A stretch of 64,000 bases of DNA. Source: CBDCMJ01 sp965224325. GTDB taxonomy: Bacteria; Chloroflexota; Dehalococcoidia; Lucifugimonadales; UBA3495. The notes beneath the pieces were generated by a model. That model was given only the letters and a program-made list of their open reading frames with translations, was not told where the DNA came from and did not search any database. The position numbers were made by a program, and so were the translations under genes. This document shows positions 9,327 through 18,389 of the stretch, in pieces; the first letter of the stretch is position 1; each line of letters starts with the position of its first letter. Location: assembly GCA_965224325.1 (NCBI GenBank), contig CBDCYT010000001.1, forward strand, positions 124,001 to 188,000. Reading direction: 5' to 3'.

Positions 9327-9607
9327 ACCTGCCAGACCCAGGGTGGACCCTCGGAAGGCCAACCCACCTGTTCTCCTCATTCCTGGACCCGTCGCCTCCC
9401 TCGCTTACGGCCATTGTGAAAGCGCCCGTGGTGGCCTGCCCCTCGATTGCCGCCAGCCAAAACATCGGACCAAGAGGCCGGCATGGGACAGCAAGATATC
9501 GGCTCCAGCTGTCCTGGATTGTAAAATCTGAGATACCGCAGTCGAATTCAGTAACCATTAAGCCTATCAATAGAGGTATCCCGCATAGCTGTCTTGGCTT
9601 CTAGCCA
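9327..9607. other. Intergenic spacer upstream of the first binding-protein pair
   Basis: No gene is supported. Two short open frames here have no family features. The spacer separates repeat A copy 1 from the promoter at 9608. Confidence 0.4.
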
Positions 9608-9635
9608 TTGACAGAACGCTATCTGGCAGTAGAAT
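9608..9635 (+). promoter_or_regulatory. Sigma70-type promoter of the first binding-protein pair
   Basis: TTGACA (9608-9613), a 16-bp spacer and TAGAAT (9630-9635) precede the binding-protein gene by about 75 bp. The same hexamers with the same 16-bp spacing occur at 13146-13173 before the duplicated pair. The leaders after both are also alike: CCGCTC, GAACGGTG, then AATCACCAAAGGAGG. The conservation between duplicates supports function. Confidence 0.75.
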
Positions 9636-9709
9636 AACCATTATCCTTTATTACAGGCTAGCCCGCCGCTCGTGGGAACGGTGTGCTTTAATCACCAAAG
9701 GAGGCCGGT

Positions 9710-10987
9710 TTGAATAAAAAGGAAGAAGCAGTCTTTCATTTAAACACATTGACCGAGCAGGCCCGCCGCAAAACCGTAGACCGCCGCGGCTTCATGAAAG
9801 GAGCCATGGCCTTGGGACTGTCGGCCACCTCGGCATTGTTGCTATTCCAGGCTTGCGGAGGGGACGAAGCGACGGCGGTTCCGCCCACCGCGACCACGGC
9901 GGCGCCCGTCACTGGGGGTGAGGCCACTGTGGCCCCAGCCTCCACCACCGCCCCGGGGACCACCATGGCCCCGGAGGTCACCGAGGCGCCCACCTTGGCT
10001 CCCGTAGTTGACACTCCGGACTACCTCGATTCGCTGGTGAGAAGGTTGCCCGAGCTCGATACGTTCCCGGTGCCGAATTGGCAATACTGGCCGAGCCCGA
10101 TTGGCAAGACCTTCGTCTACCTGGCTAATGATATGGCCCATCCTTGGTCGACAGGCAGCAGCGACGTCTTCAGGACGGAGGCCGAGGGAGAGTCAAGAAA
10201 TCCTCGGCTGGGCATGGATCTCACCGTGCTGGATTCGGCTATGGACCCCGCCAAGGAGGCTGACAATTTTGAGCAGGCCATCACCGGCGGGTTCGATGTA
10301 ATCATCGTTCACCCCCTCGCCGCTGCGTCCGGGTCGGCCAGCATCAAGCGCGCCCGGCAGGGGGACCAAATCGTCATCGGTTGGACCGACAACACCCTCG
10401 CCCACCCCACCGCCCGGTGGACTGTGAACACCTACCAGCAGGGGCTCCTAGCGGGTCAATGGATGGGCCAGCAACTTCCCGCCGGCTCCAAAGTGGCTGG
10501 CGCCGTGGGTGAGTTGATTAGCCAAACCGGCCAAGCCCGGAAGGAGGGATTTCTGGAGGGGGCATCCCAAGCGGGCCTCGAGGTGCTGGCCTTCGAGGAA
10601 GGGACCGGCTGGACCCAAGATGGCGGCTACACGATGGGCCAGTCGATTCTCTCCAGCTTCCCCGACCTTCAAGGTATTTTCGGCGGGGACGACCTGGGAG
10701 CCCTGGGGGTTCATGACGCCGCGGTGGAAGCGGGGCGCCGGGATGGCCTTCTTATCGCCGGAGTGGACGGCCTCCAGAAAGGAAGGGACGGGGTTGCTGA
10801 CGGTAGTCTGGACATGTCGGTCATGCTAATAGGAGGGCATAGGGAAGCAGCTATTGGCGTCATCGATATGTTGGAGGCCCTGGTCCGTGGGGACACACAC
10901 GGAGACGCCATGGATGCGATGCACTTCATAAAATCACTGGTCGTGACCAAGGAGAGTCTCGCGGAACCATGGGGAGTACTCATTTAG
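9710..10987 (+). CDS. Tat-exported lipoprotein sugar-type binding protein (pair 1, lipoprotein)
   Basis: A 425-residue extracytoplasmic solute receptor of the Peripla_BP_4/RbsB type. The N-terminus has a 24-residue cytoplasmic extension (MNKKEEAVFHLN...), the twin-arginine motif DRRGFMKGAM at 24-33, a hydrophobic core and a lipobox FQAC with Cys49, followed by a long Thr/Ala/Pro linker to about residue 105. The mature domain has the signature EGTGWTQDGGY shared by all paralogues here, and GGDDLGALG. The TTG start at 9710 is set by AAGGAGG five bases upstream. A soluble paralogue follows after 33 bp, almost certainly in one operon. Ligand unknown; the sugar type is inferred from the RbsC/RbsA partners in the island. 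Confidence 0.9.
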   Translation: MNKKEEAVFHLNTLTEQARRKTVDRRGFMKGAMALGLSATSALLLFQACGGDEATAVPPTATTAAPVTGGEATVAPASTTAPGTTMAPEVTEAPTLAPVVDTPDYLDSLVRRLPELDTFPVPNWQYWPSPIGKTFVYLANDMAHPWSTGSSDVFRTEAEGESRNPRLGMDLTVLDSAMDPAKEADNFEQAITGGFDVIIVHPLAAASGSASIKRARQGDQIVIGWTDNTLAHPTARWTVNTYQQGLLAGQWMGQQLPAGSKVAGAVGELISQTGQARKEGFLEGASQAGLEVLAFEEGTGWTQDGGYTMGQSILSSFPDLQGIFGGDDLGALGVHDAAVEAGRRDGLLIAGVDGLQKGRDGVADGSLDMSVMLIGGHREAAIGVIDMLEALVRGDTHGDAMDAMHFIKSLVVTKESLAEPWGVLI

Positions 10988-11020
10988 TGCGGCCTCTAGA
11001 GAGATGGAGAGAATTTAGAC

Positions 11021-12151
11021 ATGAATAAGAAAGAAAAAAACTCCTTTGTGTTGGAAATGCTCACCAAGCAGGTGGACTCCAATCTCATCGACCGGCGGGC
11101 CTTCATAAAAGGGGCCGTAGCGCTGGGGCTGACGGCGTCTTCAGCCATGCTTCTCTACCAGGCCTATGATCACAGAGCCAATGGAACGGCGACGGTGTAC
11201 GCACAAGATGGCGAATTGATCAGAAGGCTCCCCGAGCTTTCAACGTTGCCCCTTGACATGAGCACTACGGGGATACAGACGGAAGGCAAGAGCGTATACC
11301 ACCCCGCGATTTTCTTGGCCCATCCCTACGTGGAGCACTCCAACCGAGTGTTTGCGAAAGAGTGTAAGGACTTGGGCATGGAATACCAGGTGGCGGACGC
11401 GGCTTTCGACCCGGCCAAGGAATCCGAACTCATGGACCTGGCCGTCTCGCGTAATTTCGACTTGATCATCGCTTTCCCCATCGACCCGGCGGCGTCGTCG
11501 GTCGGAATCAGGCGCGCCAGGGAAAATGGGCAACTGGTGGTCAATTGGTCTACCGAGTCCCTGGCGTTCCCCACCCTTGCCGTTTGCCGGGACCACTACA
11601 ATCACGGGCTGCTGAACGCCAAGTGGATGGCCGAGAGATTGCCCACCGGCGCCAAAGTGGTCGGTGGAGTGGGCGAGCTGCTCACGACGGCTGGGAACAA
11701 CAGGTGGAGGGGGTTCCTAGACGGATCAGCCGAGTATGGCCTTGATCTGCTATCCTTCGAGGAGGGGACCGCCTGGACCCAGGAGGGTGGCTACCAGGTG
11801 GGCCAGGCGTTGTTTGCCAGGTTCCCCGAAATAGATGGCATGTATGGCGGAGACGACCAGGGAGCCCTTGGGTTCGCCAAGGCGGCGGTAGACACAGGGC
11901 GGCGGGAGGAGATGGTCATCACCGGAAACGACGGTCTCAGGGAGGGACAAGACGCAGTTTTTGACGGCCGCCTGGACGGGACGGTCGTGATGCGCCGTGG
12001 ACACGGGCCAGAAGCCCTCTTTCTGATGTACCAGGCGGCCGCCCTGATGCGGGGAGACGTCCAAGGCGACGGGTTCTATCTGAGCCACATACCCGACGAG
12101 ATCTTCGCGGACAAGACCAACATCGGCGACCAGTGGCTGTCTCCTGTCTAG
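11021..12151 (+). CDS. Tat-exported soluble sugar-type binding protein (pair 1, soluble)
   Basis: A 376-residue receptor of the same family. It carries the twin-arginine signal DRRAFIKGAV at 24-33 but no lipobox cysteine: the hydrophobic region ends in LLYQAYDH, and cleavage may occur near VYAQD. Unlike the lipoprotein partner it lacks the long Thr/Pro linker. The mature part has EEGTAWTQEGGYQVG and GGDDQGALGFAKAAVDTGRREE, and ends DQWLSPV. It sits 33 bp behind its lipoprotein partner and is followed by a strong terminator at 12191. A soluble and an anchored receptor in one operon may differ in ligand or in capture range; that is inference. Confidence 0.9.
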   Translation: MNKKEKNSFVLEMLTKQVDSNLIDRRAFIKGAVALGLTASSAMLLYQAYDHRANGTATVYAQDGELIRRLPELSTLPLDMSTTGIQTEGKSVYHPAIFLAHPYVEHSNRVFAKECKDLGMEYQVADAAFDPAKESELMDLAVSRNFDLIIAFPIDPAASSVGIRRARENGQLVVNWSTESLAFPTLAVCRDHYNHGLLNAKWMAERLPTGAKVVGGVGELLTTAGNNRWRGFLDGSAEYGLDLLSFEEGTAWTQEGGYQVGQALFARFPEIDGMYGGDDQGALGFAKAAVDTGRREEMVITGNDGLREGQDAVFDGRLDGTVVMRRGHGPEALFLMYQAAALMRGDVQGDGFYLSHIPDEIFADKTNIGDQWLSPV

Positions 12152-12190
12152 GCCTGCGCCGGCGGACTTCCCAAAAGCGCAAAAGGCAGA

Positions 12191-12229
12191 ATGGGCCGGA
12201 CCATCTAAGATAGTCCGGCCCATTTTTTT
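12191..12229 (+). terminator. Rho-independent terminator after binding-protein pair 1
   Basis: ATGGGCCGGAC pairs with GTCCGGCCCAT around the loop CATCTAAGATA and is followed by seven Ts. It lies 40 bp after the stop codon of the soluble binding protein. Confidence 0.9.
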
Positions 12230-12243
12230 GTTTTCTTCCACCA

Positions 12244-12438
12244 GAGCTAGTCTCATAAAGCTGAGTCCTCAGGCATCCTACCTTTCTGGATTCCCGCTCC
12301 CAGATTAGCGTCGGGGACAAGCTCCCAGGGAATGACGGGTTTTGAACCGTTCTCAATACTGGTTTAGGCGGTTAATAATAGTCACCCGTCAGGTTGCGTC
12401 CGCCCAAAATCGTGAGTGGAGACTTCTGAGACACGCTC
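12244..12438 (+). repeat. Repeat family A, copy 2 (short, no tandem array)
   Basis: The ends are GAGCTAGTCTCA and TGAGACACGCTC, inverted repeats of each other apart from two bases. The interior has the 3' block of the family (CCGTCAGGTTGCGTCCGCCC), but the REP-like hairpin is degraded (GATTCCCGCTCCCAGATTAG) and there is no 15-bp array. The flank to the right, ACAATGGTACTATGCAAGAA, recurs after the mosaic copy ending at 12949, so a segment larger than the element was duplicated. Confidence 0.75.
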
Positions 12439-12504
12439 ACAATGGTACTATGCAAGAACTGCAAAACCGGGGCCCTAGCAGTCCGAAGTCTTTGTAATGA
12501 TGGG

Positions 12505-12949
12505 CAGGGTCTTTTCATTCTTCCGTCATTCCCGCCTTCCATCATCCCCGCTTCCGTCATTCCCGCCTTCCATCATCCCCGCTTCCGTCATTCCCGCCTT
12601 CCATCATCCCCGCTTCCGTCATTCCCGCCTTCCGTCATTCCTGCCTTTTGTCATTCCTGCCTTCCGTCATTGCTGCCTTCCGTCATTCCAGTCTTCCGTC
12701 ATTTCAGTCTTCCGTCGTTCCCGCTTCCGTCATTCCCGCGAAAGCGGGAATCCACTGCGCCCTGCCATATGACAAACTCCCGGTGGCAAGGCTGTATGGA
12801 TTCCCGCTCCCCGACCAGGTTCCGGGACAAGCTTCGCGGCAATGACGGGTTATTGAGCCGCATTCATTACTGGTTTAGGCGGTTAATAATAGGCACCCGT
12901 CAGGTTGCGTCCGCCCAAAATCGTGAGTGGAGACTTCTGAGACCCGCTC
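12505..12949 (+). repeat. Mosaic repeat: family B left part with 31-bp array joined to family A right end
   Basis: It starts with the family-B end CAGGGTCTTTTCATT. Then comes a degenerate tandem array whose 31-bp unit combines a 16-bp and a 15-bp subunit (CTTCCATCATCCCCGC plus TTCCGTCATTCCCGC). Next are the palindrome ATTCCCGCGAAAGCGGGAAT and the family-B core with CGCCCTGCCATATGACAAAC. The right part (TTATTGAGCCGCATTC... to GACCCGCTC at 12949) is family A. All frames through the array are open because of its composition; they are not genes. Confidence 0.75.
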
Positions 12950-13145
12950 ACAATGGTACTACGCAAGAACTGCGAAACCGGGGCCCTAGTAAGGCCCTCA
13001 AGACGGGTGGAACAAGGCCTTAGCCCATCCAGGCCCGGCCGCTAGGTTTGAGATAAATATGCCCCATTCCATGACACAAGAGGCTGAATTTGCACATTAT
13101 CGGTAACGCCGTGCAAAATACACGCTACTCGACCTGAAATGGCCC

Positions 13146-13173
13146 TTGACAGATATCTATGACGCGTTAGAAT
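13146..13173 (+). promoter_or_regulatory. Sigma70-type promoter of the second binding-protein pair
   Basis: TTGACA (13146-13151), 16 bp, TAGAAT (13168-13173). The arrangement is identical to 9608-9635 and is followed by the same leader with AATCACCAAAGGAGG directly before the start codon at 13247. Confidence 0.75.
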
Positions 13174-13246
13174 ACCGGGTATTGTTGTCTTAGGTTAGCC
13201 GACCGCTCGGGGAACGGTGGGCTTGAATCACCAAAGGAGGCCCTTC

Positions 13247-14554
13247 ATGAGTGATAACGAAAAGAGATTTCTCAATAAGAAAGAAAAGAATGCCTTTTAT
13301 TTGGACAACCTAACCGAGCAGGCCAAGCGCAAGTTCATCGACCGGCGCAGTTTCATGAAGGGGGCCATGGCCTTAGGCCTGACCGCCACTTCCGCCTTGC
13401 TGCTGTTCCAGGCTTGCGGCGGGGATGAGGCGCCCACAACCGTCGCGGGCCCCACCGCAACACGGGAGCGTTTAGGCCCCACCTTGGTCCCAACGACACC
13501 CGCGGACACGGACACGGGCGGCGCCGGGCCGGACGATACGGATGGGGAGGTCACCACCCCGTCGGAGGCGGCGACAGAAGCCCCAGTGCAAACAGGTGAC
13601 GTGGAAAACCTCGATCATCTGATCCGCAAGCTGCCGGAGCTTGATGAGTTGGCCATTAAAGCGGCGGAGATGTGGACGGATCTTGCAGGCAAGACCGTCC
13701 TCTACGGCGCCAACTTGCTGTCTCATCCTTTCCACGTAAGCAGTACTGCAAACTTTAAGCGAGAGTCTGAGCGGGTGGGGATGCAGTACCAGGTGGTGGA
13801 CGCGGCCTTTGACCCCGCCAAGGAAGTGGAGAACATAGAATTGGGCATCTCTCGCGGGTTTGACGCGATGCTCTATGCGGCTGTGGACCCGGCGGCTGGA
13901 ATTGTAGCGATCGACCGCTTTCGCAAGTCGGGCAAGATTTTCTTCAATTGGGATAATCCTTCCTTCGCCCGCCCCGGCATTTGGTGGCTGCTGCCCCACT
14001 ATCGAATCGGGTTCCTGGCTGGCGAGTGGTTGAAGGAGCAGCTTCCTCCTGGATCCAAGATATTCATCGGCGTGGGCGACATGGTCACTCAGGCAGGGTC
14101 CGCCCGCACCCAGGGCGGCATCGACGGGATGGAGGGGGCCGACTTTGAGATAGTCTCCGCGGAGGCAGGGCACGGTTGGAGCCAGGAGGGCGGCTACGAC
14201 ATGGGCCGGTCGTTGTTCGCCAGGTTCGCCGAGCTTGACGGCATCTGGGGCGGGGACGACCAGGGAGCCCTCGGGATTTACAAGGCGGCGGTAGACGCAG
14301 GCCGGCGGGAAGGCGTACTGATCGTCGGAGCCGAGGGGCTCAAAGAAGGACAAGACGCGGTGCGTGACGGTCGCTTGGACATGTCCAACATGACTACGCG
14401 CGGCCACGGACCGGAAGCCTCCATGGCCCTTTTCTTCGTTGAATCCATGCTTCGGGGCAACGTGCACGGCGACGCCATAGAAGGGATGCACAGCATCCGG
14501 AGAGTCAACGTGACCAAGGCGAACATCGACGAACAGTGGCCGTCTCCGGTGTAG
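13247..14554 (+). CDS. Tat-exported lipoprotein sugar-type binding protein (pair 2, lipoprotein)
   Basis: A 435-residue receptor and the counterpart of 9710-10987. ATG at 13247 is chosen because AAAGGAGG ends six bases upstream; an in-frame start 30 bp earlier would overlap that ribosome-binding site. The cytoplasmic extension (NKKEKNAFYLDNLTEQ) precedes DRRSFMKGAM and the lipobox FQAC, then a Thr/Pro/Gly linker. The mature domain carries HGWSQEGGYDMGRSLF in place of the EGTAWTQEGGY of its relatives, and GGDDQGALG. It is cotranscribed with the soluble partner 35 bp downstream. Divergence within the binding core suggests a ligand different from pair 1, which is inference. Confidence 0.9.
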   Translation: MSDNEKRFLNKKEKNAFYLDNLTEQAKRKFIDRRSFMKGAMALGLTATSALLLFQACGGDEAPTTVAGPTATRERLGPTLVPTTPADTDTGGAGPDDTDGEVTTPSEAATEAPVQTGDVENLDHLIRKLPELDELAIKAAEMWTDLAGKTVLYGANLLSHPFHVSSTANFKRESERVGMQYQVVDAAFDPAKEVENIELGISRGFDAMLYAAVDPAAGIVAIDRFRKSGKIFFNWDNPSFARPGIWWLLPHYRIGFLAGEWLKEQLPPGSKIFIGVGDMVTQAGSARTQGGIDGMEGADFEIVSAEAGHGWSQEGGYDMGRSLFARFAELDGIWGGDDQGALGIYKAAVDAGRREGVLIVGAEGLKEGQDAVRDGRLDMSNMTTRGHGPEASMALFFVESMLRGNVHGDAIEGMHSIRRVNVTKANIDEQWPSPV

Positions 14555-14589
14555 CGCGGCTTCGAGCTAGATAGAGAGGGTTTTAAAAC

Positions 14590-15726
14590 ATGAATAAGAA
14601 AGAGAAAAAGTTCCTGAACCTGACGATGCTTACCAAGCGGGTGGAGCGCCACATCATTGACCGTCGGACCTTTATGAAGGGCGCCGTCGCGCTTGGGCTT
14701 ACGGCGTCTTCGGCCATGCTCCTGTACCAGGCATACGATGGCGGTCTGGGTGGAACGGGAACAGTGTTCGCCCAAGAGGGCAAGATAAAGAGGCTGCTCC
14801 CCGAGCTCTATGAGTTGCCCAATGACTTGCGACAGGGAGGCTTGCCCACCCCGGATAAGAGCGCCATCTTCGTCGCCATCTTCTTGGCCCACCCCTACGT
14901 GGTGCATAGCAGCCAGGTATTCGAAAGGGAGCTCACGGACCCGTGGGTCGGTATGGATTACACGGTGGTGGACTCGGCGTTCGACTCGGTCAAGGAGCAA
15001 GAGCACCTGGACTTGGCTATCTCCCGCAATTTCGACGTGATCATGGGGTTCCCCGTCGACCCGGCAGGGATAGGGTCCCAGATCCAACGCGCCAGGGACG
15101 CTGGGCAAATCTTCGTTAACTGGTCTACTGACAGCATAGTGCGTCCCACACTGAAGTACGGCTTCATGTTCTACGTAGACGGTTACCTGGCGGGCAAATA
15201 TGCGGCGTCAGTGCTACCAGTCGGCTCGAAAGTGTACGGAGGAGTGGGTGATTACGTAGTCTCGGCGGGCTTTATGCGGAGGCAGGGCTGGTTGGACGCC
15301 ATCGCTGAGTCCGGCCTCGAGTCGGTGGCCTTCGAGGAGGGCACGGCGTGGACCCAGGAGGGTGGCTACAATATGGGCCGCACGGTGCTCCAGAGGTTCC
15401 CCGACATACAAGCTATATTCGGTGGGGACGACCAAGGAGCGCTGGGATTCCAAAAGGCGGCAGTGGACGCGGGTCGGCGAGAGGAATTGATCGTCATCGG
15501 AGTCGACGGGCTCCGTGAGGGGCAGGAAGGCGTAGCTGACGGTCGTCTGGACGCGTCGATCATGTTTTATTGGGGGCACGGACCGGAGGCAGTGGGCGCA
15601 ATCGACCAGACGTTGGTCCTGCTAAGAGGCGGCGTTCACGGTGACTCGGTGGAAATGGCCCACATCTTCGAAATGATCACCGTGACCAAGGACAATATCG
15701 CCGAGCAGTGGATGTCTCCGACGTAA
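14590..15726 (+). CDS. Tat-exported soluble sugar-type binding protein (pair 2, soluble)
   Basis: A 378-residue receptor paralogous to 11021-12151. The MNKKEKKFLNL extension leads to DRRTFMKGAV and a hydrophobic segment ending LLYQAYDGG, without a lipobox; cleavage near VFAQEG is plausible. The mature part has EEGTAWTQEGGYNMG and GGDDQGALGFQKAAVDAGRREE, and ends AEQWMSPT. Two permeases follow at 15883 and 16932 in the same direction, making this the receptor most directly linked to them. A double-glycine ligand region and the conserved aspartates agree with the Peripla_BP_4 fold; the ligand is unknown. Confidence 0.9.
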   Translation: MNKKEKKFLNLTMLTKRVERHIIDRRTFMKGAVALGLTASSAMLLYQAYDGGLGGTGTVFAQEGKIKRLLPELYELPNDLRQGGLPTPDKSAIFVAIFLAHPYVVHSSQVFERELTDPWVGMDYTVVDSAFDSVKEQEHLDLAISRNFDVIMGFPVDPAGIGSQIQRARDAGQIFVNWSTDSIVRPTLKYGFMFYVDGYLAGKYAASVLPVGSKVYGGVGDYVVSAGFMRRQGWLDAIAESGLESVAFEEGTAWTQEGGYNMGRTVLQRFPDIQAIFGGDDQGALGFQKAAVDAGRREELIVIGVDGLREGQEGVADGRLDASIMFYWGHGPEAVGAIDQTLVLLRGGVHGDSVEMAHIFEMITVTKDNIAEQWMSPT

Positions 15727-15882
15727 AGAGACGATGTTAAGAACTTGGCTGAGGAGAGATCAAAGGGTCTCTCCTCAAACCCATCTGCGCACTTGGACAC
15801 CTGAAGGCGGGTATCCCTTCAGAAGCTCCAGGCAAGGATCTGAAGAATCGACCGCAAGCAGGTCTGAACGAGAGGGTATGGC

Positions 15883-16905
15883 GTGTTAAGGTACGCTGGG
15901 GCCTTGCAGCCGCTGGCCGGAAAGGTGAAGGTGCCTGCATTCTTCCTGAGCCATGAGGGGATGCTGATGGTGGGGGTGGGGGCCTTATTCCTGGTCTTCA
16001 GTCTCATGTCGGACACCTTCCGGAGTTCGCTCAATCTTCAGGACATGACCCTCCCCATTACCACGTTGGGTCTTGTGTCCGTTGGTATCGCCTTCGGGCT
16101 TTTCTGTGGGGTCATTGACTTGTCCGTGGGTTCCATCATGGGTGTATCCGCGGTGATGACTGGGGGGCTTGTCCAAATTACGGGCCTACCCGCGCCCCTG
16201 GCTGTCATTATCGCCCTGATCACCGGTATGCTCCTCGGGTTGCTGAATGGTCTCTTGGTAACCTGGTGGCGCATCCCTTCATTCATAATCACCCTCGGCA
16301 CCTTGGCCGCGTTCCGGGCGATGACCGAACGGCTGCAGTTTGACTTCTTCGGCAAGCTCCAGAGCTCCCCTATACGGAGCGATGAGTTGAAGTGGTTCGC
16401 CAGCGGAGAAGTGCTGGGACGCGTGCCGGTCTCCTTTTACATTTTCGTTGGCGTGGCGTTGGTGGCTTACTACCTTCTCGCCCACAGCAAGGTGGGAATC
16501 TGGTTCTTCGCTGTGGGTGGGAACGAACGGTCAGCTCATGCCGCGGGGATCTCATCCGACCGGGTGCGAATCCTGGCTTTCGTTATCTCGGGTTGCACCT
16601 CGGCGCTGGCCGGCGCCATCAGCACGGCGCGCTTCCAGGCGTCCCTGGCGTCCACGGGCAATGGCTTCGAGTTCGAGGCAATCACCGCTGTGATCATCGG
16701 AGGCGCCAGCCTCTTCGGTGGGTCCGGGTCCATGCTTGGGACTATGCTGGGGGTGCTGTTACTAAGAGTTCTTATTAACGGGCTTACCCACTTGGATGTT
16801 GTGTTCTATGACCAGATGTTGATCCGGGCGGCCATCTTCATAGGCGTCCTTTGGGTAGACGCCGCCTTCCGGCAAAGAGGTCGGCTTGGGTCGTTGGGTG
16901 CTTAA
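15883..16905 (+). CDS. RbsC-like ABC sugar transporter permease (type A, copy 2)
   Basis: A 340-residue polytopic membrane protein of the BPD_transp_2 family, very similar to the permeases at 633 and 21078. It has FCGVIDLSVGSIMGVSAVM near residue 70 and EAITAVIIGGASLFGG near 265. GTG at 15883 has GAGAGGG about six bases upstream and is the homologous start in the paralogues. It lies 156 bp after the soluble binding protein of pair 2 and 26 bp before a type-B permease; together these form a receptor plus heterodimeric pore. No ATPase gene accompanies this set, so the one at 22128 may serve it. Confidence 0.9.
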   Translation: MLRYAGALQPLAGKVKVPAFFLSHEGMLMVGVGALFLVFSLMSDTFRSSLNLQDMTLPITTLGLVSVGIAFGLFCGVIDLSVGSIMGVSAVMTGGLVQITGLPAPLAVIIALITGMLLGLLNGLLVTWWRIPSFIITLGTLAAFRAMTERLQFDFFGKLQSSPIRSDELKWFASGEVLGRVPVSFYIFVGVALVAYYLLAHSKVGIWFFAVGGNERSAHAAGISSDRVRILAFVISGCTSALAGAISTARFQASLASTGNGFEFEAITAVIIGGASLFGGSGSMLGTMLGVLLLRVLINGLTHLDVVFYDQMLIRAAIFIGVLWVDAAFRQRGRLGSLGA

Positions 16906-16931
16906 ATGTTTAAAGACGTGACAGGCTAAGT

Positions 16932-18014
16932 ATGGGTAGGCTTAGGCAAATGCAAGCCCGGGACATGTTGAGACTGGCCCGCTTTAATTATTGCTGGGTG
17001 GGCTTAGCCGTCATTGTACTCTTCTTCTCTTTATCCCTCGGCCCGTTCGCAAGCGGAGAGAATTTCATCGTCATCATCCGCTCCGTCTCCGTGACGGGCC
17101 TTTACGCCTTGGGCAACTCGTTCGTCTTCTTGGGCGCCGGTGTGGACGTTTCGGTGATTGGCATCGGCGCCGCGACGGCTATGGTCAACGCCAGGCTCTT
17201 CCACACCAGTGGGATTTCCTCCGAAGGGGCTTTTGTCATCGCCATGGCTTTTGCGGCCGGATGCGGCCTGCTAAACGGCTTTCTGGTGACCAAGGTCAGG
17301 ATCGCGCCCTTCATTGCTACTCTTGCTTCGGGCTCGTTCTTTGCCGGCGTCACCGAGCGAGTAAGCGGCGGCAGTTCTATATTCGACTTGGGGGAGCAAG
17401 CTGAGCCTCCGGACCGCTTCTTCGCCGCTTTCGGCAGAGGATTTATAGGGGCCGTCCCGATACAAGTTTTCATCTTCCTAGGAGCCGCTCTTGTCTCTAT
17501 CCTGGTGCTGAACTTTACGATCTTCGGCCGTCATCTGTACGCTGCAGGCGCCAATCCCAGGGCGGCGCGGCTGTCCGGAGTAAACGTAGACCGTATTCTC
17601 ATGGTTACTTACCTTCTCAGTGGCTTGGTGTCAGGAATGGCCGGCCTGATCCGATCGTCGGACAAGGGCATAGCAGACCGAACAGGGGCGACGATATTTA
17701 CCCAGGGTCCCGGCCTACTAGACAGTATCGGCGCGGTCCTCATCGGGGGCACCGCCCTTAGCGGTGGAGTCGGGACCATCCAAGGAACCATCGCAGGCTC
17801 CATGATTCTAGGCGTCCTCAGCAACGGTCTTTTCCTGTATGCCGCACCAAACTGGGCTAAGTTGCTTAGTAACGGAGCCGTGGTGATCGGCGCTGTGGGC
17901 ATAGGCGCGTTCTTGTCCAGCAGGTTAATCTTGCAGGCGGGATCGATCCCAGAACGGCTAGCGGAGCTCCGCGAATGGGCCGGTGTGCTTTGGCGGAGGC
18001 CGGCAAGACCATAA
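16932..18014 (+). CDS. RbsC-like ABC sugar transporter permease (type B, copy 2)
   Basis: A 360-residue BPD_transp_2 permease with FVFLGAGVDVSVIGIG, GPGLLDSIGAVLIGGTALSGG and the LWRRPARP tail typical of the type-B copies here. The N-terminus is about ten residues longer than the copy at 1741 (MGRLRQMQARDMLRLARF); an internal ATG in that stretch is a possible alternative start. It follows the type-A permease by 26 bp and is closed by a hairpin at 18076. It probably pairs with the type-A subunit to form the membrane channel for the binding proteins upstream. Confidence 0.9.
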   Translation: MGRLRQMQARDMLRLARFNYCWVGLAVIVLFFSLSLGPFASGENFIVIIRSVSVTGLYALGNSFVFLGAGVDVSVIGIGAATAMVNARLFHTSGISSEGAFVIAMAFAAGCGLLNGFLVTKVRIAPFIATLASGSFFAGVTERVSGGSSIFDLGEQAEPPDRFFAAFGRGFIGAVPIQVFIFLGAALVSILVLNFTIFGRHLYAAGANPRAARLSGVNVDRILMVTYLLSGLVSGMAGLIRSSDKGIADRTGATIFTQGPGLLDSIGAVLIGGTALSGGVGTIQGTIAGSMILGVLSNGLFLYAAPNWAKLLSNGAVVIGAVGIGAFLSSRLILQAGSIPERLAELREWAGVLWRRPARP

Positions 18015-18075
18015 GATGTCCGTTGAGGCCGCTGGCGCCCGGGTCCAGCAGGCGGCTTGACATGGCGTGTTCACT

Positions 18076-18108
18076 GAACCGTGGGATTGCTCCCACGGTT
18101 CTTATATT
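18076..18108 (+). terminator. Probable terminator hairpin after permease copy 2
   Basis: GAACCGTGGGA (18076-18086) pairs perfectly with TCCCACGGTTC (18091-18101) around a four-base loop, followed by the T-rich but interrupted TTATATT. The weak T-run lowers confidence that it terminates without Rho. Confidence 0.6.
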
Positions 18109-18377
18109 GAGTCATGTGCCGGCCCTTGAGGGAAACGCACTGGTTCCCTTTGTAATGGGTGTGTAATGCGGTTCGCCACCTCACTTTAGTGATTCACGTG
18201 TGGCCCACGTGCAGTCTTTCCAGTCTTGCTATTTCCAGCGGCGCCGTGCAGGGGGGAAGCCGGGTGACACCTGGGCGCTAGGTTCTCCTCGTCTGCCCCA
18301 TGGCCGTCCCGGGTACGCCAATACAATACCGGGTGTGTGTTAGGCGTCGGATAAAGTCCATCCAGGGCATATAGTGC
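18109..18377. other. Intergenic region before the frameshifted amidohydrolase
   Basis: No gene is seen. A short palindrome-like pair (CACGTG near 18197 and CCACGTGC near 18206) is the only structure noticed; its meaning is unclear. Confidence 0.35.
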
Positions 18378-18389
18378 ATGAGGTTAAAT

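Noticed and set aside
12442..13023. Long open frames encoding (S/P)-x-IPA-type repeats, in several frames
   Set aside because: They are by-products of the 31-bp tandem array, open in all frames, with no start signal or homology; treated as repeat, not genes.
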